NCBI RefSeq assembly: GCF_004209755.1
Contig: NZ_CP035913.1
Coordinates: forward strand, 1,302,001 to 1,366,000
Length of the DNA: 64,000 nucleotides
From: Pseudoduganella lutea
GTDB taxonomy: Bacteria; Pseudomonadota; Gammaproteobacteria; Burkholderiales; Burkholderiaceae_D
Direction of reading: 5' to 3'
Part shown: piece by piece, positions 57,331-64,000 of the stretch
Numbering within the stretch: the stretch's first letter is position 1
How the letters are laid out: the number at the start of each line of letters is the position of its first letter
Translations under genes and position numbers: made by a program
Notes under the pieces: generated by a model
Seen by the model: the letters and a program-made list of their open reading frames with translations, nothing else
Databases searched by the model: none
Told to the model about the DNA's origin: nothing

Positions 57331-58332
57331 TCAGCGCAGTTGTTCGAGCAGGGCGTCCGCGGCCAGCTTATGCCCCACCTTGTTCCAGTGTCCGTCGGTT
57401 GGCAGGAAGTCCATTCGCTCGTGATAGTTGCGCCAATGTTGCTCAAATACGGGTTGCATGTCAGTAACAGCAAAATCGTGTGCCTTCAGTGCGCGGAGAA
57501 GGATGGCGCGATCGTCATGCTGCCAGTTGCGGCGCGTCTTCGGGGAATAGAGTGCGCCGCGATCACCATCGACGAGGAAAACAAAGCGCGTTCCGTGCGC
57601 ACGCTGCAACGCTTGCAATTGCGCCAGATAATAGCCGAGCGCGGCATCGCGCCGCTTCACACGCAATGGATCAACCTGCTGGGCTGCTCCCGCCTTTGGC
57701 GCTCCAATCCGGAATTCCTGCAGTTTCAAGTTGTAATAGGTATAGAGCAGGAGTGAGGAGCGCAGCACGATGCGCTTACTGCCGGGCTCGACATAGGACA
57801 TCTGCTCGAGCGACACGCCATCGGGTTCGAATACGAAATGACTATGGCCGCGCCCCGTTTTTTGATCAATCAAGCTCAGATCGAACGGCTCCACGAACAT
57901 CACAACTGTTTTAGGATGAATTCGCGGAACATAGTATTGGGCAATTGCCAGTGAATCTGCCAGGCCATTGCCGGACATGCCCACCGAGTAGACCTTGCCC
58001 AGCGCCGCATCCAGGCGCCCCTGCACCGTTTCCGGATAATGCACCATGAAGGCTTCGATATAGCTGTCGCCGATGACCAGCGCATTGGCCCCATCCGCCG
58101 GGTCACGGGAATTTACGATCCCCACGGCGTTCGTGACACCAGACCTGGCATTGTCCATCGCCCAGCCAAACGAGTATTGGAAAGGCTGGCGCGGCACATA
58201 CCGGGCAAAAGGCAGCTCTGGCGTCGTGTTGGCCATTCTGATGCCAGAGTTCACTGGCAGGCAGCGCAGCACACCTTCCATTCCGAGCAGTGCCAGCAGC
58301 ATTCCCACCAATGCCGAGAAAATGAATCGCAT
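57331..58332 (-). CDS. SGNH hydrolase-type O-acetyltransferase-like protein (AlgJ/AlgX-like)
   Basis: The 333-residue product has an N-terminal membrane anchor or signal (about 2-24). An SGNH-type domain follows with the Ser block ALVIGDSYIEAFMVHYPETV near residue 95 and the catalytic Asp/His block FLPTDGHWNKVGHKLAADAL near 315. An Asn region (VGMSGNGLADSLAIAQYY) gives the third SGNH block. This fold works with MBOAT proteins to place acetyl groups on polysaccharides in the periplasm (AlgJ/AlgX, PatB). It follows the MBOAT stop by four bases, so they form one unit. I chose ATG 58332; an upstream GTG would precede the hydrophobic start without a ribosome binding site. Confidence 0.88.
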   Translation of the reverse strand: MRFIFSALVGMLLALLGMEGVLRCLPVNSGIRMANTTPELPFARYVPRQPFQYSFGWAMDNARSGVTNAVGIVNSRDPADGANALVIGDSYIEAFMVHYPETVQGRLDAALGKVYSVGMSGNGLADSLAIAQYYVPRIHPKTVVMFVEPFDLSLIDQKTGRGHSHFVFEPDGVSLEQMSYVEPGSKRIVLRSSLLLYTYYNLKLQEFRIGAPKAGAAQQVDPLRVKRRDAALGYYLAQLQALQRAHGTRFVFLVDGDRGALYSPKTRRNWQHDDRAILLRALKAHDFAVTDMQPVFEQHWRNYHERMDFLPTDGHWNKVGHKLAADALLEQLR

Positions 58333-58336
58333 ATGG

Positions 58337-59809
58337 TCAGAAATTAAAGTAAAGGAATTCGGAAACACCGCGTGTTTCACTGATTGCCAGCAGCAGCAAC
58401 GACACTGCCAACAGCACGCCTATCAGCAAACCTCCACGCGGCCCCTGGAGGCGTTGCTCCATCGCAGGCAACTCGCCACGCCCGAGCAACTGGTATGCGT
58501 TGGGCAGCAACAGCACGATGGCGGTGCAGCCGGCCAGCCACCACAGGCATTCGGTCATCGGCATGATGCGGTCGACCCCGAGCCAGGCAGCATCCACCGA
58601 GGAGGCCGCAGTCCCGTGCAGCATTGCCTGCAGAATCAGCAAGGCACTTTCCAGCGTATTTGCACGGAATACAACCCATGCCACGATGACCGCCAGTGAT
58701 GTTGCCACCCATCCCGCCAGCTTGCGCGGAAGCCCGCCGTGCTCTCCGAACACCGTCCGAAGCGCGTGATTGATGATCAAATAGAAACCATGCAATGCAC
58801 CCCAGACGATGAATGTCCAGTTCGCACCATGCCAAAGCCCGCCAAGCAACATCGTGATCAACAAGTTGACATAGCGAAGGACCGGCCCCTTGCGGTTGCC
58901 GCCCAAGGGTATGTACAGGTAATCACGCAGGAACGTCGACAGCGTGATATGCCAGCGGCGCCAGAACTCGATGATGGAGGTCGAGCGATAAGGGGACAGG
59001 AAGTTGACAGGCAAGATAATGCCGAACATATAGGACAAACCGTATGCCATGTCCGAATAAGCGGAGAAATCGAAATACAGCTGGAAGGTATAGGCCAATG
59101 CGCCCGCCCACGCCTCGAGTTGCGTCAATTCCGCGTAATGCTGGTCAAATACGGGCGCAACGAAGCGTGCCACGCCGTCCGCAAGAATGACTTTCTTGAA
59201 CAGCCCTATCGTGAAGAATGCCATGCCAACCGTCAGCCTGCCTGTCCCGAACACATGGGTTCGCGGCGCATCGAACTGCGGAATCATTTCCTTGTGGTGC
59301 AAGATCGGGCCAGCGATCAGGTGCGGGAAATACGTCACGAACAGGCCGTAGCTTTCCGGCCGTGTTTCACGCACCTTGCCCTGATGGCAATCGACCAGGT
59401 ATGCAATCTGGGTGAACGTAAAGAACGAGATGCCGATCGGCAGCGCAATTTGCGGTGACGGAATATCCAAACCGGATGCCGCCGCAAAATTCACGACGAT
59501 GAAATTCGCGTATTTGAAGAAAATCAGCAGGGACAGATTGAAAATCAGCCCGGCAATAAGCCATCGTCGTGCCTGGGCGAGCTCTTCGCTTTCACGCCTT
59601 GCCACGATGCGGTTGCCAACAATGAAATTACAGATAATGGACAATGCCAGCAATGGCAAGTATTCCACTTCCGAATAACTATAGAAAGCAACCGAGGCAA
59701 TCAGCAGGAAAACGATCGACGCGCGCAGGTTTTTGCGCGAGATCAGGAAATATGCTGCCAGGGAGACTGGGAGAAAAACAAGAAAGAACGCAAATGTATT
59801 GAATAACAA
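58337..59809 (-). CDS. MBOAT family O-acyltransferase (AlgI-like)
   Basis: The 490-residue polytopic protein has the MBOAT signatures: MLFNTFAFFLVFLPVSL at the start, YFPHLIAGPILHHKEMIPQF near 190, AYTFQLYFDFSAYSDMAYGLSYMFG near 255, FWRRWHITLSTFLRDYLYIPLGGNR near 295, and LLGGLWHGANWTFIVWGALHG with the catalytic His near 330. It would pass acetyl groups across the inner membrane to the SGNH partner. The start codon is TTG 59809, fitting the conserved MLFN start. The upstream GGAGGG is part of a stable hairpin (59819-59847). Confidence 0.95.
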   Translation of the reverse strand: MLFNTFAFFLVFLPVSLAAYFLISRKNLRASIVFLLIASVAFYSYSEVEYLPLLALSIICNFIVGNRIVARRESEELAQARRWLIAGLIFNLSLLIFFKYANFIVVNFAAASGLDIPSPQIALPIGISFFTFTQIAYLVDCHQGKVRETRPESYGLFVTYFPHLIAGPILHHKEMIPQFDAPRTHVFGTGRLTVGMAFFTIGLFKKVILADGVARFVAPVFDQHYAELTQLEAWAGALAYTFQLYFDFSAYSDMAYGLSYMFGIILPVNFLSPYRSTSIIEFWRRWHITLSTFLRDYLYIPLGGNRKGPVLRYVNLLITMLLGGLWHGANWTFIVWGALHGFYLIINHALRTVFGEHGGLPRKLAGWVATSLAVIVAWVVFRANTLESALLILQAMLHGTAASSVDAAWLGVDRIMPMTECLWWLAGCTAIVLLLPNAYQLLGRGELPAMEQRLQGPRGGLLIGVLLAVSLLLLAISETRGVSEFLYFNF

Positions 59810-59818
59810 CGCTCAAGC

Positions 59819-59847
59819 CCTCCGTTCGCTGACAGCCAGCGCGGAGG
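59819..59847 (-). promoter_or_regulatory. Hairpin enclosing the Shine-Dalgarno sequence of the MBOAT gene
   Basis: On the minus strand CCTCCG (59847-59842) and CGCTG (59841-59837) pair with CAGCG (59831-59827) and CGGAGG (59824-59819), leaving only an AA bulge and a 5-base loop. CGGAGG is the ribosome binding site of the MBOAT gene (TTG 59809). The mRNA could therefore fold so that translation is blocked until the stem opens. The pairing is seen directly; regulation is inference. Confidence 0.55.
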
Positions 59848-60049
59848 CGACAGGCTCGAGAGCATGAAGCACAACGACTTTCATAGTTTTCCAGGGCAGA
59901 GATGCGGACCGACAATATGTTATCAGAAATAATGTTCCAGGCGAAATAAAATTATCAATTTTCCATCAGCGTTCGTGGCCTCACGACACGTGTCCTGCAT
60001 GGGCCTACATCCCCTCAAGGGACACCCTTGCGGGCATCCTGCATGTTCG

Positions 60050-61915
60050 TCACGAGCCGTCAGCGAACTCCGCTGGACCAATGCTCGGGGGTTTCATGAG
60101 CGCCTTGCCCCTGTGGCCATGGAAGTTGCCCAGCCATTTTCCCGCCTGCCGGCACGGCGACCCACGCCGTAGCCGAGGCTTGCGCGGGTTGCTGAGATCG
60201 AGCAGCGGGTCGGCCAGCAAGTTGTCCTGGCAATCGCGGAAGCTGTTGAGGTCTATCAGGGCCGACTGATTCATTCGGATTCGACGGACCTTGGCGACGC
60301 CCTGTCCGCCACGGTGGATGGCATTGTTCTCGATGACCTGCTGCCCTATGACGCTCGCTCGGTCGACGTAGCGGATCGTCTCGGCCAGGCCAGACCTGGT
60401 ATCGAGGATCGCATTGTTGACGATCGTGATCGCACCATCGCGCAAGGTGGGTTCGGGAACACCGTAATTGTGTGGATTGAAGGTTTCGAACTGCACCGGG
60501 ATGCCGCGTGGATTCTCGACAGCGTTATGGGCGATGACCGCGCCATCGGGCACCACGTACACATACCGAAGGTTCCCCCATGCCGCAAGCCCACTTCGAT
60601 TGACGATCTCCGCCGCGCCAGAAATCCAGCCTGCCGTATCGCGTTTCTGGGCAGAAGCGCGCATGTTGACCCACGTATTGCCATACACCCGGACAGCGCC
60701 CCCCACTTGGCATCTGACGTTCTGGCCATCGAAGACTGTATTCCGGATAAAGCAGCTGGCCAGGCAGCCAAACGTGGTAAAGCCCCGCGTGTAGGTCGTC
60801 CAAGGCGCTGCCCTCATGGTGCAGTCCTCGAATCCGCAGTTGTCGGTAAGCAGCGCCTTATGGTTGAGGGAGTATTGCCCCATGCAAAACGCTACGTGCG
60901 TGCTGTTGATTGAGGTGCACCGGCGGAAGGTCACGTTTTTGGCGCCATCGAATACCGTGAACATATCCATTGCGCCGGACAGGTTTCTGTAGTCGAGATT
61001 TGGCTCCTGTTCCTCGGCACTTGTACCGGCATCGCCAACGCAATCCTCGACAAGCACTGTGTCGATGACCGGGAAGTTTTTGACGACCGCGTTGGGGATC
61101 GATGGTGCGACCCTGACTGCCCCCTGGTAGGCATAGCGGCTGTTGCAATGGAGAATGGAAATATTTTCACATGGGACGGAACCAACCGTATTCGTCACCA
61201 CGAAGCCTTGCGTCGGACTGGCGTGGGAATCGATTCCCATGATGAGTACATTATTACAGGCGATGAGCTGGACGGCATAGAAAGCGCCGGTTGCAAACCC
61301 GGCAGTTTCGTCCTGGTGCACCATGCCCAGGCCACTATAGAACCGCGCCGGATTGCCCTGTGGTCTGTCATCGCCGGTGTAGACGAACAGTCTGTAGCCC
61401 AACTTGGCGCCGCCCCAGATCCAGGGGTCCAACGCGTTGAGATAACGCTTGACGACTGCCACCGATTCGTAGTCGATCGCCATGCCGTTCAATGATTGCC
61501 TAGCCCGGCGCATGGCCGTGCCCTGGAAGCGCTGGCCAATCATATTGCCCCGGTTATATGCTCCTCTGAAAAGCCGCTTGACACCGCCATTGGCGGCTGT
61601 CTTGGAAGCCAGCTGCTTGGACCAGACGCCGTCGCCTTCGGAAAGCCAGCCCGTTGCATCCGGTGGCTCATACACCATGCTGTCGAAGACGGGATTCGGA
61701 CCCTCGCCGTACGTGCCGATCGTAAAATTGCTCTTCCCGACGATGGCCATGAAGTAGCCGCTTATCGAGTCATAGTAGTAGCCCCTGCGGAAAAGGACTA
61801 CATCGCCAGAACGAATCAGGGAACTCATGCTGGCGGGGTACTTCTTGGCGGTCGCAGGGGAATGCCCTCGCCCGTTGTTATCGTGTTTCGTGGGATCGCA
61901 ATACCATTCGGTCAT
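60050..61915 (-). CDS. Right-handed parallel beta-helix protein, no signal peptide
   Basis: The 621-residue product opens with a tailspike- or polysaccharide-lyase-like cap (YCDPTKHDNNGRGHSPATA, SGDVVLFRRGYYYDS) and repeated strands with turns (NVLIMGIDSHAS, NISILHCNSRYAYQGAVRVA, NVTFRRCTSINSTHVAFCMG, AITIVNNAILDTRSGLAE). This is the pattern of a right-handed parallel beta-helix, and a conserved PPSIGPAEF end follows. No signal peptide or membrane helix is seen. Similar folds are pectate lyases, C5-epimerases and phage tailspikes. In this locus a uronate lyase or epimerase is possible, but no catalytic residue can be claimed. AGGA lies seven bases upstream of ATG 61915. Confidence 0.75.
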   Translation of the reverse strand: MTEWYCDPTKHDNNGRGHSPATAKKYPASMSSLIRSGDVVLFRRGYYYDSISGYFMAIVGKSNFTIGTYGEGPNPVFDSMVYEPPDATGWLSEGDGVWSKQLASKTAANGGVKRLFRGAYNRGNMIGQRFQGTAMRRARQSLNGMAIDYESVAVVKRYLNALDPWIWGGAKLGYRLFVYTGDDRPQGNPARFYSGLGMVHQDETAGFATGAFYAVQLIACNNVLIMGIDSHASPTQGFVVTNTVGSVPCENISILHCNSRYAYQGAVRVAPSIPNAVVKNFPVIDTVLVEDCVGDAGTSAEEQEPNLDYRNLSGAMDMFTVFDGAKNVTFRRCTSINSTHVAFCMGQYSLNHKALLTDNCGFEDCTMRAAPWTTYTRGFTTFGCLASCFIRNTVFDGQNVRCQVGGAVRVYGNTWVNMRASAQKRDTAGWISGAAEIVNRSGLAAWGNLRYVYVVPDGAVIAHNAVENPRGIPVQFETFNPHNYGVPEPTLRDGAITIVNNAILDTRSGLAETIRYVDRASVIGQQVIENNAIHRGGQGVAKVRRIRMNQSALIDLNSFRDCQDNLLADPLLDLSNPRKPRLRRGSPCRQAGKWLGNFHGHRGKALMKPPSIGPAEFADGS

Positions 61916-62183
61916 TCATATTCCTTCAGATCGGATGTCGTGCCAACCACGCAAGTGCATTGCATGGTTGTGCTGGCAGGACGCCACGGTAATACATCCA
62001 GCCAATCAGCGTCACTCGCTCAACAAAAATGGCGAAATATCATCACCTTGGACCAAAAGTCAAATTTTTTTCCTAAAATGTGTCATTTTTTTATCGGACA
62101 TGCTTGATAGATATTTTTTTGCTACCAGCAGGATACAATCGCTTAGATGAACGGAATAAGCAGGAATTGAAGGGGAGCTGGGA
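61916..62183. other. 268-bp divergent intergenic region
   Basis: This AT-rich stretch separates the divergent beta-helix (minus) and TLDc-PEP-CTERM (plus) genes and must hold both promoters. On the minus strand TTGACT with GATATT at 16-base spacing is a possible promoter for the beta-helix gene. On the plus strand TACAAT at about 62134 is a possible -10. Neither is strong. GGGGAG precedes the plus-strand ATG. Confidence 0.35.
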
Positions 62184-62894
62184 ATGAACTTGATTAAATG
62201 CGTGGCGGTATCGATGATTGCCATGGCGACTTTGTGCACTGGCGCCGCTGCCAGGGCGGATACCACCCTGGTCAACGACACTGACCGGCAGCAACTTGCG
62301 GGCTGGCTCGGTAAAGACACGATTCAACTGACGAATATCTTCACCAAGACGACAGGCAGCACCGCTGCCGATTTCCATGCGGCGGCAGATGGCAAGGGCG
62401 CCACGATCGTGGTAATGGAAGCTGTCACGAAGTCCGGTCAGTCGTTCCTGCTTGGCGGCTACAATCCAAGCGCATGGGCCTCCTCCGGCGGCTATGCCGT
62501 CACCAATGAAGACAGCCTGCGTACGGCCTTCCTGTTCAACCTGACCTCGGACACGATCTTCCGCCAGATGCTCAGCGCCCAGCATCTTGAAACACTCGGT
62601 TCCTACCAGACCCTGAACGAAGCCGGCATGGGTCCCACCTTCGGCTGGGGCCACGACCTGCAGATGGCAGGAGACCTGACCCGCGGTTCATCGCTGCTGT
62701 ATTCGTATGCTGATGCGAGCCTGTCGAACATGAACTTGAGTATCGCCGATGGCCAGGCATATCGCGGCATCGATGACCTGGCGTTCGGCCGTGTCGAAGT
62801 CTATACGATCAGCGCAGTACCGGAGCCGGCTTCATTGGCCATGCTCGCGCTTGGCTTATGCGTTATGGCAGCAAGGGCGGGCCGCAAGCGATGA
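62184..62894 (+). CDS. PEP-CTERM protein with TLDc domain
   Basis: The 236-residue precursor has a signal peptide (cleavage after ARA near residue 25). A TLDc domain follows at about 30-205: DRQQLAGWLGKD, TAADFHAAADGKGATIVVME, FLLGGYNPSAWASSGGY, RTAFLFNLTSD and GMGPTFGWGHDLQM. These are all hallmark segments of the TLD fold known from eukaryotic oxidation-resistance proteins. The PEP-CTERM tail is VPEPASLAMLALGLCVMA followed by a basic RAGRKR end. A GGGGAG ribosome binding site lies upstream. Its stop overlaps the next gene (ATGA), so it is co-translated with an acyltransferase. Function unknown; calcium or surface binding has been suggested for some TLDc proteins, but nothing is shown here. 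Confidence 0.93.
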   Translation: MNLIKCVAVSMIAMATLCTGAAARADTTLVNDTDRQQLAGWLGKDTIQLTNIFTKTTGSTAADFHAAADGKGATIVVMEAVTKSGQSFLLGGYNPSAWASSGGYAVTNEDSLRTAFLFNLTSDTIFRQMLSAQHLETLGSYQTLNEAGMGPTFGWGHDLQMAGDLTRGSSLLYSYADASLSNMNLSIADGQAYRGIDDLAFGRVEVYTISAVPEPASLAMLALGLCVMAARAGRKR

Positions 62895-64000
62895 TCAAGT
62901 CTTTCGAGGGCGCGCGCGGCTTCGCCGCGCTGCTGGTCGCCCTGTTCCACCTCCGCATTGCCACGTTCATCCCCTTCATTGCATTTGGCTACCTGTTCGT
63001 TGACCTGTTCTTCGTCCTGAGTGGCTTCCTGATCTGCTCCCTGTACGTTGAGCGGCTTGAGCACAAGGAGCAATTCGCACCGTTCGTCATTCGCCGTTTC
63101 GGCCGGCTATTCCCGCTGCTGATCGTTTCCACGATTGCGTTTGTACTGGTCGCGAACCTTGTAGCCTTCGGCAAGAACGAAGCAGTCGCACGCGGCTTGA
63201 CCAAATTCTCGAGCGGCATCGATGCGGTGCCCTACATGATCCCGACGCTTGCCGAGCTGACGTCGACACTGACCATGACGCACGGCATGGGGTTCTTCGA
63301 CAAACTGATCCTCAATTCCGTCAGCTGGAGCATCAGTGTCGAGTTCTACACTTATCTGCTGTTCGCTGGCCTCTGCCTGCTTGTCCCGCGCCGCCTGCGC
63401 CTTCCACTGTTCGGCATCCTTGCAATTGGGGGTTACGTCGTTACCGCCTGGGCCACTCTGGACCGGCACAACTGTCTTGCAGCGGGCTTTTGCTTCGATA
63501 TTACCTATGACTTCGGGTTTGCTCGTTGCGTGTCAGCATTTTTCCTGGGTGCCGTTACCTGGGCACTCAGCCGCCGGTTCGGGTCGTTGACCGAAAGCCG
63601 TCGCACAGCCATGCAGTGGGTGGCAATGGTGGCAATCATGGGCATCTTCGTGTTCGCGGACCGGTTGCCCGTGCTCACATTCACTTGCCCGCCGGTGTTC
63701 GCGCTGCTGGTCTTCAGCCTTGAAAAGGACAGCGGGCCTTTGGCCAGGTTATTGAAGCGACCCATTTTCCAGCTGCTCGGCGAGCGATCCTATTCGGTGT
63801 ATATGGTGCACCCGATCATCCTTCTCGTACTGGCGCCAGCCCAGAAAAAGCTTGCTGGGGGAATGCTCCTCGCCACCGTCACGCTGGTGTTGTATGTGGT
63901 AGTCGTGGTTTGGGCAGCCGGCTACAGCTATCGCTGGATCGAAGCACCGTTCCGCGACTTCTTCAACCGGGTTGCCGACCGGCTGAAACCGCGCATGGCG
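62891..64000 (+). CDS. Acyltransferase 3 family membrane protein (3' end outside window)
   Basis: The frame runs for 370 codons from ATG 62891 to the window edge without a stop. It has the family's N-terminal pattern FEGARGFAALLVALFHLRIA (catalytic His), then FVDLFFVLSGFLI, RRFGRLFPLLI, SWSISVEFYTYLLF and the late motif LGERSYSVYMVHPIILLVL. About ten hydrophobic segments are visible. This matches OafA/ExoZ-type O-acyltransferases that decorate polysaccharides. It overlaps the TLDc-PEP-CTERM stop by four bases. A GspC- or SGNH-like C-terminal domain, if present, would lie outside the window. Confidence 0.92.
   Translation, partial: MIKSFEGARGFAALLVALFHLRIATFIPFIAFGYLFVDLFFVLSGFLICSLYVERLEHKEQFAPFVIRRFGRLFPLLIVSTIAFVLVANLVAFGKNEAVARGLTKFSSGIDAVPYMIPTLAELTSTLTMTHGMGFFDKLILNSVSWSISVEFYTYLLFAGLCLLVPRRLRLPLFGILAIGGYVVTAWATLDRHNCLAAGFCFDITYDFGFARCVSAFFLGAVTWALSRRFGSLTESRRTAMQWVAMVAIMGIFVFADRLPVLTFTCPPVFALLVFSLEKDSGPLARLLKRPIFQLLGERSYSVYMVHPIILLVLAPAQKKLAGGMLLATVTLVLYVVVVVWAAGYSYRWIEAPFRDFFNRVADRLKPRMA

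Noticed and set aside
1..64000. CRISPR array, prophage or replication origin
   Set aside because: No regularly spaced direct repeats, cas genes, integrase, phage structural genes or DnaA-box clusters were seen in the window.

Overview
The window is high-GC DNA with dense, overlapping operons. Its gene content points to an environmental betaproteobacterium of the Oxalobacteraceae type (Massilia/Duganella-like). The grounds are an exosortase B (xrtB) exopolysaccharide locus of the epsL-B-D-E-F-G-xrtB-epsI type, several PEP-CTERM proteins and a hybrid type II secretion/type IV pilus operon. The family-level assignment is inferred from gene content only.

Layout. Positions 1-249 hold the start of a small secreted, probably PEP-CTERM, protein. 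Positions 515-10125 (minus) form one tightly overlapping operon for a type II secretion-like machine: gspG, gspF, gspE, PilM/N/O/P-like inner-membrane parts, a TPR-containing secretin lipoprotein, and three more pseudopilins. The last pseudopilin carries a collagen-like tail. Positions 10347-17820 (minus) hold an acyltransferase, wecB, a PEP-CTERM protein paired with an ExeM/NucH-like extracellular nuclease, and a TIGR03790-type protein.

Positions 18053-26810 (minus) make polysaccharide precursors: a hexapeptide acetyltransferase, then an operon reading heparinase-like protein, GDP-mannose 6-dehydrogenase (algD-like), glycosyltransferase, galE, NDP-sugar nucleotidyltransferase and manC. Divergently, 26989-30493 (plus) encodes a PaaK/CapK-like adenylate-forming enzyme, a glycosyltransferase and a CapA-like protein. 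Positions 30499-35054 (minus) hold another glycosyltransferase and a DUF1800/DUF1501 pair. An AT-rich stretch, a GT14-type transferase (36312-37283), a secreted heparinase-like protein (37727-39961) and a decayed IS30-type transposase (40801-41249) follow.

Positions 41313-54108 (minus) are the assembly and export operon: CAAX-protease-like protein, epsL, epsB, epsD, epsE, epsF, epsG, xrtB, epsI, a Wzy-like polymerase, a Wzx-like flippase and a GT32 transferase. After uup and a tRNA-Arg(CCT), 56327-64000 holds two more PEP-CTERM proteins (one with a TLDc domain), an MBOAT/SGNH acetylation pair, a beta-helix protein and an acyltransferase cut by the window end.

How they fit: EpsB should load the first sugar on undecaprenyl phosphate. 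The five glycosyltransferases would extend it using GDP-mannose, GDP-mannuronate, UDP-galactose or UDP-ManNAc type donors. Wzx and Wzy would flip and polymerise it, and EpsD/E/F/G/L would control length and export. The MBOAT/SGNH pair would add acetyl groups, and the heparinase-like and beta-helix proteins could edit or cleave the chain. The polymer composition is inferred, not shown.
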